Origin: Aminobacter carboxidus
Lineage (GTDB): Bacteria > Pseudomonadota > Alphaproteobacteria > Rhizobiales > Rhizobiaceae
Direction: 5' to 3'
Length of the DNA: 64,000 nt
NCBI RefSeq assembly: GCF_014863355.1
Contig: NZ_JACZEP010000001.1
Location: 434,001 to 498,000, forward strand
Positions 8,285 through 16,302 of this stretch are shown here, one piece after another (positions within the stretch are counted from its first letter, which is position 1; every line of letters begins with the position of its first letter). Position numbers and translations under genes: made by a program. The notes beneath the pieces are model-generated. The model was not told the origin of the DNA. It saw nothing but the letters and a program-made list of their open reading frames with translations, and searched no databases.

Positions 8285-9421
8285 ATGCTGTTCTGGGTCA
8301 TAGCCGCCGTTCTGACGCTTGGTGCGAGCCTTGCGGTCTTGTTGCCGCTCACGCGACGAGCCGAGGGCGAAGCTGACGCCAGCCATGACCTGGAAGTCTA
8401 TCGCGATCAGCTTGGAGAAGTCGACCGTGATGCGGCACGCGGATTGATTGCCCCCTCCGACGCTGAGCTAGCGCGCGCCGAGATCGCGCGCCGCATCATC
8501 AAGCTTGATGCGGAGAGTGCACGGCAATCCAAAAAGACATCCCAGCTTGCGCCACGCCAGGTAGGCGTCCTTGCCGTGCTTGCAGTTCCGCTGCTGAGCT
8601 GGGGCATCTATGCCGCGATCGGCTCGCCGAGCGTTCCCTCACAGCCACTGAGCGCGCGCTTGTCGCAAAAGCCGGCGGACAGTTCCGTCGACGAACTGAT
8701 CGCTCGTGCCGAGGCGCATCTCGTTGCAAACCCTTCCGACGGCCGCGGCTGGGACGTGCTGGCGCCCGTCTATCTCAGGATCGGGCGCGCCAACGACGCC
8801 GTCACCGCCTATCGCAACGCAATCCGCATCCTCGGCTCGACGACTGCACGCCAGGCCGGCCTCGGCGAAGCCATCGCCGGTTCAGCGGGCGGGATCGTTA
8901 CATCTGACGCACGCGTCGCCTTCGAAGCCGCGCTGAAGCTTGAGCCCGCTGATCCCAAGGCCCGTTACTTCCTGGCGCTGGCGTTTGCCCAGGAAGGCAA
9001 GATTGCCGACGCGGCTACAGCCTGGCGGTTGTTGGCCGAAAGCCTGCCTGTCGACTCGCCCTGGCGTGCGGCAACGGATCAGGCGATAGCCCAGGCCGAG
9101 GCGCGCGCGGCGCCGTCCAAGGAGACGGCTGGCGCGCCGGCTCCAAGCCAGGATGATATCGATGCTGCTGCTTCCATGTCGTCGGGCGACCGAACGGCAA
9201 TGATCGAGGGCATGGTGGCGACGCTTGACGAGAAGCTGCGGCAGAACCCGCGCGATCCGGAAGGCTGGCTGCGGCTGGTGCGTTCATATCAGGTGCTCGG
9301 CAAGACCGACCTGGCGCAGGCTGCGCTTGGCCGCGCCTACGCCGCACTCGGCCGCGACAGCGAGGACGGGCGCAAGCTGACGGAACTTGCTGGGTCGCTT
9401 GGCCTGAAGGTCACGGAGTAG
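8285..9421 (+). CDS. ccmI: Cytochrome c maturation protein CcmI (CycH)
   Basis: A 378-residue apocytochrome c chaperone. The N-terminus is a membrane helix (MLFWVIAAVLTLGASLAVLL) followed by the conserved LEVYRDQLGEVDRD block, a cytoplasmic loop, a second membrane helix (about residues 95-115), and a periplasmic domain with TPR repeats (for example NPSDGRGWDVLAPVYLRIGR and NPRDPEGWLRLVRSYQVLGK). It binds the C-terminus of apocytochromes and presents them to the haem lyase CcmF-CcmH. It is the first of four tightly packed ccm genes. A GTG at 8261 would add eight residues; ATG 8285 fits the usual family start. Confidence 0.93.
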   Translation: MLFWVIAAVLTLGASLAVLLPLTRRAEGEADASHDLEVYRDQLGEVDRDAARGLIAPSDAELARAEIARRIIKLDAESARQSKKTSQLAPRQVGVLAVLAVPLLSWGIYAAIGSPSVPSQPLSARLSQKPADSSVDELIARAEAHLVANPSDGRGWDVLAPVYLRIGRANDAVTAYRNAIRILGSTTARQAGLGEAIAGSAGGIVTSDARVAFEAALKLEPADPKARYFLALAFAQEGKIADAATAWRLLAESLPVDSPWRAATDQAIAQAEARAAPSKETAGAPAPSQDDIDAAASMSSGDRTAMIEGMVATLDEKLRQNPRDPEGWLRLVRSYQVLGKTDLAQAALGRAYAALGRDSEDGRKLTELAGSLGLKVTE

Positions 9422-9424
9422 ACG

Positions 9425-9865
9425 ATGACGCGCAAGCAAAAGCGGCTTTCGGTGATAGCTGGCGCGCTGGCCTTTCTGGGGGCTGCAACCGCGCTGACCT
9501 TCTATGCGCTCGGCCAGAAGGCTTCCTATTTCTACATGCCTGCGGATCTGCAGACCGCGACCCTGCAGCCCGGCCAGCGCATTCGCCTCGGCGGCCTGGT
9601 CGAAGGCGGCAGCATCGTGCGCGGGCAGGGCACCCAGGTCGAATTCAGCGTCACCGATTCCGAGAAGACGGTGAAAGTGCGCTATACCGGCATCCTGCCC
9701 GACCTGTTTCGCGAAGGCCAGGGCGTGATCACCGAGGGCAGCTTCGGGCCTGACAACGAGTTCATCGCCGACAGTGTGCTGGCCAAGCATGACGAGAATT
9801 ACATGCCCAAGGAAGTCGCCGACAGCCTGAAGGCGAAGGGCGTATGGCAGGAAACCACCCAATGA
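9425..9865 (+). CDS. ccmE: Haem chaperone CcmE (CycJ)
   Basis: A 146-residue protein with an N-terminal membrane anchor (about residues 8-30) and a periplasmic OB-fold. The covalent haem-binding residue is His122 in the [10 protein letters not shown] motif, followed by the Tyr at 126 that co-ordinates the haem iron. It receives haem from the CcmABCD complex and carries it to CcmF. It starts three bases after the ccmI stop codon. Its length is typical for the family. Confidence 0.95.
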   Translation: MTRKQKRLSVIAGALAFLGAATALTFYALGQKASYFYMPADLQTATLQPGQRIRLGGLVEGGSIVRGQGTQVEFSVTDSEKTVKVRYTGILPDLFREGQGVITEGSFGPDNEFIADSVLAKHDENYMPKEVADSLKAKGVWQETTQ

Positions 9866-9881
9866 ATGGCGGGCAGCGCTG

Positions 9882-11870
9882 ATGGTTGAGACAGGTCACT
9901 TCGCGCTAATCCTTGCGCTCGTCCTGTCGCTGGTCCAGTCTTTGGTGCCGCTCTACGGCGCGCACAAGGGTGACGCTAGGCTGATGGCGGTCGGCGGGCC
10001 GGTCACCGTCACCGGCTTTGCCATGATCGCGCTGTCCTTCGCCGCGCTGACGGTGGCCTATGTTCAGTCGGATTTCTCGGTCACCAATGTCTGGGAAAAT
10101 TCCCACTCGCTGCAGCCGCTGATCTACAAGTTCACCGGAACATGGGGAAACCACGAGGGCTCGATGCTTCTGTGGGTGCTGATCCTCAGCTTTTTCGGCG
10201 CCCTGGTCGCGGCGTTCGGCGGAAATCTGCCGGCTACCTTGCGTGCCAACGTGCTTGCCGTCCAGGGCTGGATCGGCACGGCCTTCCTGCTTTTCATCCT
10301 GATCACCTCGAACCCGTTTGCCCGCCTTGTGCCGGCACCGATCGAGGGCAAGGACCTCAATCCGATCCTCCAGGACATTGGCCTCGCCGTCCATCCGCCG
10401 CTGCTCTATCTCGGTTACGTCGGCTTTTCGGTCTGCTTCTCCTTTGCTGTGGCGGCCCTGATCGAGGGGCGCATCGACGCGGCCTGGGCACGCTGGGTGC
10501 GGCCATGGACGCTTGCCGCCTGGGTGTTTCTCACCGGTGGCATCGCCATGGGCTCGTACTGGGCCTACTACGAGCTTGGCTGGGGCGGATTCTGGTTCTG
10601 GGATCCGGTCGAAAACGCATCGTTCATGCCCTGGCTTTCAGGCACTGCACTGCTCCATTCGGCCATCGTCATGGAAAAGCGCTCGGCGCTGAAGATCTGG
10701 ACGCTACTGCTCGCAATCCTGACGTTTTCGCTGTCCTTGCTCGGCACATTCCTCGTGCGTTCGGGCGTGCTGACCTCGGTCCATTCCTTCGCCAGCGATC
10801 CGAGCCGCGGCGTGTTCATCCTGTGCATCCTGACGCTGTTCATCGGCGGCTCGCTGGCGCTGTTTGCGTTGCGGGCGTCGTCGCTGACCGCAGGTGGCAT
10901 CTTCCACCCGATCTCGCGCGAAGGCGCGCTGGTGCTCAACAACTTGTTCCTGACCACCGCGACGGCGACAGTGCTGATCGGCACGCTCTATCCGCTGATA
11001 GTCGAAGCGATGTTCGGCGACAAGATTTCCGTCGGCGAGCCCTTCTTCAACCTCACCTTTGGCCCGTTGATGATTCCGCTGCTTGTGGTCGTGCCGTTCG
11101 GGCCGCTGCTGGCCTGGAAGCGCGGCGACGTCTTTGCAGTCGCGCAGCGGCTGATGTTTGCCTTTGGCGCGGCCCTGCTGGCGGTGTTGGTGACCTATCT
11201 GTTCATCGATGGTGCCTCGGTGTTCGCCGCACTCGGTGCGGGTCTTGCGGCCTGGCTCGTGCTTGGCGCGCTCACCGATCTCGCGCTCAAGGCCGGCATC
11301 GGCAACGTAGCGCCTGACGTGGCGCTGCGCCGCTTCCTTGGCCTGCCGCGCTCGGTCTTCGGTACGGCCATAGCCCATCTCGGTCTTGGGTTGACGCTGC
11401 TCGGCATCGTTGGGGTGCTGTCTTTTGAAAAGGAAGCGATCCTGGTCATGAAGCCGGGGCAGGTGATGGAAATCTCCGGCCATAGCCTTCGCTTCGACGG
11501 GCTTACCCCCGTGCGCGGGCCGAACTTCACCGAGGAGCAGGGGAATTTCTCCCTGCTCGACGCCGGCGGGCAGCCAAGCGCAGTGATCATGTCGTCCAAG
11601 CGCTTCTATCCGGTACGCCAAATGCCGACGACGGAAGCCGGCATCAAGACGATGTGGCTCAGCCAGCTCTACATCTCGCTCGGCGATGAGGCCGGCGACG
11701 GCTCGGTGGTGGTGCGTGTCTGGTGGAAGCCGCTGGTCACGCTGATATGGGGCGGATCGCTGGTGATGATGCTGGGTGGTTTCGTGTCGCTGCTCGACCG
11801 CCGCCTGCGGGTCGGCGCGCCGGCGCGGCGCAAGTCTGCGCAAGCAAAGACAAGTCCGGTCACGCCATGA
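9882..11870 (+). CDS. ccmF: Haem lyase subunit CcmF (CycK)
   Basis: A 662-residue multi-spanning inner membrane protein. The tryptophan-rich WWD motif ([20 protein letters not shown], about residues 232-251) binds haem on the periplasmic side, and conserved His residues flank it. It attaches haem to the CXXCH cysteines of apocytochrome c together with CcmH. About 13-15 membrane helices are apparent, with a soluble periplasmic loop near the C-terminus ([17 protein letters not shown]). It begins 16 bases after ccmE and its stop overlaps the ccmH start (ATGA). Confidence 0.95.
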   Translation: MVETGHFALILALVLSLVQSLVPLYGAHKGDARLMAVGGPVTVTGFAMIALSFAALTVAYVQSDFSVTNVWENSHSLQPLIYKFTGTWGNHEGSMLLWVLILSFFGALVAAFGGNLPATLRANVLAVQGWIGTAFLLFILITSNPFARLVPAPIEGKDLNPILQDIGLAVHPPLLYLGYVGFSVCFSFAVAALIEGRIDAAWARWVRPWTLAAWVFLTGGIAMGSYWAYYELGWGGFWFWDPVENASFMPWLSGTALLHSAIVMEKRSALKIWTLLLAILTFSLSLLGTFLVRSGVLTSVHSFASDPSRGVFILCILTLFIGGSLALFALRASSLTAGGIFHPISREGALVLNNLFLTTATATVLIGTLYPLIVEAMFGDKISVGEPFFNLTFGPLMIPLLVVVPFGPLLAWKRGDVFAVAQRLMFAFGAALLAVLVTYLFIDGASVFAALGAGLAAWLVLGALTDLALKAGIGNVAPDVALRRFLGLPRSVFGTAIAHLGLGLTLLGIVGVLSFEKEAILVMKPGQVMEISGHSLRFDGLTPVRGPNFTEEQGNFSLLDAGGQPSAVIMSSKRFYPVRQMPTTEAGIKTMWLSQLYISLGDEAGDGSVVVRVWWKPLVTLIWGGSLVMMLGGFVSLLDRRLRVGAPARRKSAQAKTSPVTP

Positions 11871-12334
11871 AGACGAAACTGCTGGCAATTGCAGGTTTTG
11901 TCGCTGCTTCTCTCTTCGCGGGCGCCGCCTTTGCGGTGAAGCCGAGCGAAATGCTCGCCGATCCGAAACTCGAAGCCCGCGCCCGTCTTCTGTCGGAAGA
12001 GCTGCGCTGCATGGTCTGCCAGAACCAGTCCATCGACGAGTCCGATGCAGAACTGGCTGGCGATCTGCGCGTGCTGTTGCGCGAACGGCTGCTTGCCGGC
12101 GACAGCGACGAGCAGGTGATGGACTACATCGTTTCGCGCTATGGCGAGTTCGTGCTGCTCAAGCCGCAGTTCAACCTGCGCAACGCCCTGCTGTGGGGCA
12201 CACCAGTGCTGCTGTTGCTCGGCGGCGGTATCTTCGTTTTCCTGTCCGCTCGCGCACGGCGCAGGCAGGAGCCAGCCGCCTTGAGCAAGGACGAGCAGGA
12301 AGCGCTCGAGGCGATCCTGCGCAAAGACGCCTGA
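11867..12334 (+). CDS. ccmH: Cytochrome c maturation thiol protein CcmH (CycL)
   Basis: A 155-residue protein with a signal peptide (ending AGAAFA), the redox motif [11 protein letters not shown] (about residues 43-53) and one C-terminal membrane helix ([19 protein letters not shown]). The two Cys reduce apocytochrome c cysteines before haem ligation, working with CcmF and CcmI. ATG 11867 overlaps the ccmF stop, a classic coupled start; longer frames upstream are shadows. This completes ccmIEFH; the ccmABCDG genes are elsewhere. Confidence 0.94.
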   Translation: MKTKLLAIAGFVAASLFAGAAFAVKPSEMLADPKLEARARLLSEELRCMVCQNQSIDESDAELAGDLRVLLRERLLAGDSDEQVMDYIVSRYGEFVLLKPQFNLRNALLWGTPVLLLLGGGIFVFLSARARRRQEPAALSKDEQEALEAILRKDA

Positions 12335-12452
12335 ACAACACCAACATTACGAAAGTTTCATGCATCGGAAATGGTGCCGTAATGTGAGCCTCTCTATCTC
12401 TTGATCCAACGGATGCGAATCCAAGGCATCCCGTTCAAGAGGATCAGAGACA

Positions 12453-13985
12453 ATGAGCACCAACTCCCTTTCGCGTTCGCGCAAGCGTCTCATGGCTGCC
12501 GCCGCATCTGTCGCCCTGGCCGGCGCGATCGGTCTCGGCGCCGTCACCAGCGGAACCGCCCCTGTCTATGCCGAGGCCGTGCGTGTCGAAGCGCCCCAGG
12601 CACCGGGCTTCGCCGACGTCGTCGAGCATGTGTCGCCGGCAGTCGTCAGCGTGCAGGTCAAGGCAAGGATCGACCCGGCCGCCGATCGCGGCATGTCGCC
12701 CTTCTCCGACCAGCAGGGCTTCGACAATCTCCCCGACAATCATCCGCTGAAGCGCTTCTTCCGCCAGTTTGGCCAGGACGGCTATGGCGACCAGAATCGC
12801 AACCCGCGCTTCAACCGCCGCGACGGCAACCAGAAGCCTCGGCCGGTGGCCCAGGGGTCTGGGTTCTTCATCTCCGAGGACGGCTACCTCGTCACCAACA
12901 ACCACGTTGTCTCAGACGGAACCGCCTATACGGTGGTAACAGACGACGGCAAGGAACATGACGCCAAGCTGATCGGCACCGATCCGCGCACCGACCTCGC
13001 CGTGCTTAAGGTCGATGCCCCCACCAAGTTCACCTATGTCGGTTTCGCCGATGATGCCAAGGTTCGCGTTGGCGACTGGGTCGTCGCCGTCGGCAACCCC
13101 TTCGGCCTCGGCGGAACGGTCACTGCCGGCATCGTCTCGGCGCGTGGCCGCGACATCGGTGCGGGTCCTTATGATGATTTCCTGCAGATCGACGCGGCGG
13201 TGAACCGCGGCAACTCGGGTGGCCCGGCCTTCAACCTGAATGGCGAAGTCGTCGGCATCAACACCGCGATATTCTCGCCGTCGGGCGGCAATGTCGGCAT
13301 CGCCTTTGCCATTCCTGCCTCGACCGCCAAGCAGGTGGTCCAGGACCTGATGAAGAGCGGCAGCGTGCAGCGCGGCTGGCTTGGCGTAGAAATCCAGCCT
13401 GTTACAGCCGATGTTGCGGAGTCGCTCGGCCTCAAGAGCGAAAAGGGCGCGCTTGTGGCGAGCGCTCAGGACAGCGGCCCGGCCAAGAAGGCGGGCATCG
13501 CTGCCGGCGACATCATCACCGGTGTCAATGGCCAGGATGTGGGCTCGCCGAAGGAGCTGTCGCGTCTGATTGCCGGCATCACTCCGGGCAAATCGGTCGA
13601 CATCACCGTCTGGCGCAACGGCAAGGCTGAAACCTTGAAGGTTGACCTTGGCGAGATTCCCGGCGGCGACAAGATCGCGTCGGCAGACCAGCCCGCGTCC
13701 CCCGCCGAGCCGAGCACGCTGGCCAATCTCGGCCTGACCGTGACCCGTTCCGAGGACGGCAAGGGCCTCGTCATCACCGATGTAGATCCCTCCAGCGATG
13801 CCGCTGATCGCGGCATCCAGGCAGGCGACGTGATCACCACGGTGAATGCCGTCGAGGTCCAGTCTGCTGCCGACGTCACCAAGGCGCTCGACCAAGCGGA
13901 GAAGGCGGGCCGCAAGGCCGTCCTGTTCCAGATCAGCCGCGATGACTCCAACCGGTTCGTCGCCCTGCCGCTCAACCAGGGTTGA
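12453..13985 (+). CDS. degP: Periplasmic serine protease DegP/HtrA (Do family)
   Basis: A 510-residue protein with a signal peptide (cleavage near residue 40, PVYA-EA), a trypsin-like domain with triad His151 (TNNHVVSDG), Asp181 (RTDLAVLK) and Ser255 (RGNSGGPAF), and two PDZ domains (about residues 290-385 and 400-495). A Gln/Asn/Arg-rich insertion (about residues 85-130) lies before the His motif, in the LA loop. It degrades misfolded envelope proteins and can act as a chaperone. ATG 12453 is preceded by AGAGGATCAGAG. It sits just upstream of a two-component pair, suggesting envelope-stress control, but no binding site was identified. Confidence 0.95.
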   Translation: MSTNSLSRSRKRLMAAAASVALAGAIGLGAVTSGTAPVYAEAVRVEAPQAPGFADVVEHVSPAVVSVQVKARIDPAADRGMSPFSDQQGFDNLPDNHPLKRFFRQFGQDGYGDQNRNPRFNRRDGNQKPRPVAQGSGFFISEDGYLVTNNHVVSDGTAYTVVTDDGKEHDAKLIGTDPRTDLAVLKVDAPTKFTYVGFADDAKVRVGDWVVAVGNPFGLGGTVTAGIVSARGRDIGAGPYDDFLQIDAAVNRGNSGGPAFNLNGEVVGINTAIFSPSGGNVGIAFAIPASTAKQVVQDLMKSGSVQRGWLGVEIQPVTADVAESLGLKSEKGALVASAQDSGPAKKAGIAAGDIITGVNGQDVGSPKELSRLIAGITPGKSVDITVWRNGKAETLKVDLGEIPGGDKIASADQPASPAEPSTLANLGLTVTRSEDGKGLVITDVDPSSDAADRGIQAGDVITTVNAVEVQSAADVTKALDQAEKAGRKAVLFQISRDDSNRFVALPLNQG

Positions 13986-14088
13986 CCGTTCGCTCCCGTC
14001 GGGTGGCTTCATCACCCCCAGCCGCACGGCGGGAGCTTACGGCGCCGGATAGTTTGTCAGTCTTCGATTCCGGCTCCGGTGGCAGCGG

Positions 14089-14109
14089 GCTCCCATCGCT
14101 CGCTGCCAC
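14089..14109 (+). other. Hairpin between degP and the response regulator gene
   Basis: GTGGCAGCG at 14089-14097 and CGCTGCCAC at 14101-14109 form a tight stem with a very short loop. No T-run follows. It could reduce read-through from degP or stabilise its transcript; the response regulator gene starts 65 bases later. Confidence 0.35.
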
Positions 14110-14173
14110 TTCCACGTTGGGAGCAAACCACATGTCGCCTCTGACATCCCACAAAATCGCGTATAACGACGGC

Positions 14174-14848
14174 ATGAAGATTCTCGTCATCGAAGATGAC
14201 CGCGAGGCCGCCGACTACATGCAGAAGGCATTCGCGGAGGCCGGTCATACCGCCCATGTCGCGGGCGACGGCGATTCAGGTTTCGCGCTTGCCGATGCTG
14301 CCGAGTACGATGTCCTGGTTGTTGACCGCATGCTGCCAAGACGCGATGGTCTTTCGGTGATTGCCGGCCTGCGCTCGCGCGGCAATACAACGCCGGTTCT
14401 CATCTTGTCGGCACTCGGCGAGGTCGACGACCGGGTCACCGGCCTGCGTGCCGGCGGTGACGACTATCTCACCAAGCCCTATGCCTTCTCCGAACTGCTC
14501 GCACGCGTCGAAGTGCTCAACCGGCGCGCGCCGGCGCGCGAATCCGAGATGCTCTACCGGGTCGGCGATCTCGAAATCGACCGGCTGTCGCACACGGTGC
14601 GCCGCGCCTCGCAGGAGATCGTGCTGCAGCCGCGCGAATATCGCCTGCTCGAATATCTGATGCGCCACGCCGGCCAGGTGGTGACGCGCACCATGCTGCT
14701 CGAAAACGTCTGGGATTACCATTTCGATCCCCAGACAAACGTCATTGACGTCCACATTTCCCGGCTGCGCGGCAAGATCGAAAAGGGCTTCGAAAAGCCG
14801 ATCTTGCACACCATCCGTGGCGCCGGCTACATGCTCAAGGCGGGCTGA
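14174..14848 (+). CDS. OmpR-family response regulator next to degP
   Basis: A 224-residue winged-helix regulator: receiver domain with Asp8-Asp9 and phosphoacceptor Asp51 (VLVVDRMLP), Lys in DDYLTKPY, then an effector domain with LQPREYRLLEYLMRHAG and the recognition helix region PQTNVIDVHISRLRGKI. The start is the ATG beginning MKILVIEDD; a longer frame from 13982 reads through the intergenic hairpin and is rejected. The stop codon overlaps the ATG of the kinase gene by one base, so the two are translated together. The degP-regulator-kinase-glnE order is conserved in rhizobia as I remember it. Confidence 0.9.
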   Translation: MKILVIEDDREAADYMQKAFAEAGHTAHVAGDGDSGFALADAAEYDVLVVDRMLPRRDGLSVIAGLRSRGNTTPVLILSALGEVDDRVTGLRAGGDDYLTKPYAFSELLARVEVLNRRAPARESEMLYRVGDLEIDRLSHTVRRASQEIVLQPREYRLLEYLMRHAGQVVTRTMLLENVWDYHFDPQTNVIDVHISRLRGKIEKGFEKPILHTIRGAGYMLKAG

Positions 14849-16302
14849 TGGCATTCAGGCTGCCGGCCATCATGAAAACCACTGCGGCGCGCCTTTCGGC
14901 GCTCTACTTGCTGCTTTTTACGCTGTGCGCGTTGCTTCTGGTCTTCTACATGACGTCGCTTTCGGCGCGCATGCTGCTGGCGCAGACCCAGGAAACCATC
15001 AACGAAGAGGTTCAGGGCCTTGCCCGCGGCTATCAGCGCGGCGGCATCCCGGTCCTCGTGCGGGTGGTCGAACAGCGCTCGCGCCAGCCCGGTGCCAACC
15101 TCTACCTGCTCGCCGATCCCAACGGCCAGATCCTGTCGGGCAATGTCGAGAGCATTCAGCCTGGTGTGCTGCAACGCGAGGGCTGGACGGAGCTGCCGTT
15201 TTCCTACGAGCGCTATGGCGAGGCTTCCGGCAGGCGCGGTGCGCCGGCCGCCAGTGAGCAGGCCGAGACGGAAGCGCGCACCGAGGTCGGGCACAACGCA
15301 ATCGCGGTGGTGCTGCGCCTGCCCAACCAGATGATCCTCATGGTCGGTCGCGACCTCGGCGAACCGGAGCGTTTCCGTAGTGTCATCCAGCGGTCGCTGA
15401 TGCTGGCGCTTGCCATGATGGGCTTTGGCGGCCTGTTGATCTGGTACTTCGTCGGCCGCCGCGCCTTGAAACACATCGACAGCGTGTCGGTGGCCAGCCG
15501 GCGCATCATGGCCGGCGACCTCAGCGGTCGCCTGCCGGTCACTGGCGCAGGCGACGAATTCGACCGGCTTTCCGAAAACCTCAACATCATGCTCGCCCGC
15601 ATCGCCCACCTCAATGATGGGCTGAAGCAGGTCTCAGACAACATCGCGCATGATCTCAAGACACCGCTGACGCGCCTGCGCAACCGCGCCGAGGCGGCGT
15701 TGTCGGGCAAGAAGACCGGCGCCGACTACCGTGAGGCGCTGGAAGGCACGATTGCCGAATCCGACCAGCTCATCCGCACCTTCAACGCGATCCTGATGAT
15801 CTCGCGGCTCGAGGCCGGCTACTCCGCCGAATCGACAGACAAGGTCGATCTCGCTGCCGTCGTCCACGACGTCGTCGAGCTTTACGAGCCCGTCGCCGAG
15901 GAACTCGGCGTCGGCTTCGAGGCGACCGTCGCCGGTCCTGTCGTCGTCAACGGCAACCGTGAGCTGATAGCTCAGGCGCTTTCGAACATCATCGACAACG
16001 CGATCAAATATTCCGCCGGTTCGGTCGAAAAGCCTCATGTCGGCGTCACCTTGCAGCGCGAGGGCGACGAAATCCGGCTCCAGGTATCGGACAACGGCCT
16101 GGGCATATCAGACGAAGGCGATCGGGCGCGCGCCACCGAGCGCTTCGTGCGGCTCGAAAAGAGCCGTTCGCAGCCGGGTTCCGGCCTCGGGCTCAGCCTC
16201 GCCAAGGCCGTGATGACGTTTCACAACGGCCGACTTGATCTTCTGCCCGGCAATCCCGGATTATCGGTCCTGATGGGTTTCCCCGGATCGAAGGACGAAT
16301 AG
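14848..16302 (+). CDS. HAMP-containing sensor histidine kinase
   Basis: A 484-residue kinase: membrane helix (about residues 15-38), periplasmic domain (about 40-185), second helix (about 188-208), HAMP domain (SRRIMAGDLSGRLPV), phosphoacceptor His in DNIAHDLKTPLTRLR, N box NIIDNAIKYS, and G boxes SDNGLGISDEG and GSGLGLSLAKAV. It pairs with the regulator gene it overlaps. Membrane position next to degP suggests it monitors the envelope; the signal is unknown. The next gene, glnE, begins at the base after its stop codon, so glnE may be cotranscribed. Confidence 0.9.
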   Translation: MAFRLPAIMKTTAARLSALYLLLFTLCALLLVFYMTSLSARMLLAQTQETINEEVQGLARGYQRGGIPVLVRVVEQRSRQPGANLYLLADPNGQILSGNVESIQPGVLQREGWTELPFSYERYGEASGRRGAPAASEQAETEARTEVGHNAIAVVLRLPNQMILMVGRDLGEPERFRSVIQRSLMLALAMMGFGGLLIWYFVGRRALKHIDSVSVASRRIMAGDLSGRLPVTGAGDEFDRLSENLNIMLARIAHLNDGLKQVSDNIAHDLKTPLTRLRNRAEAALSGKKTGADYREALEGTIAESDQLIRTFNAILMISRLEAGYSAESTDKVDLAAVVHDVVELYEPVAEELGVGFEATVAGPVVVNGNRELIAQALSNIIDNAIKYSAGSVEKPHVGVTLQREGDEIRLQVSDNGLGISDEGDRARATERFVRLEKSRSQPGSGLGLSLAKAVMTFHNGRLDLLPGNPGLSVLMGFPGSKDE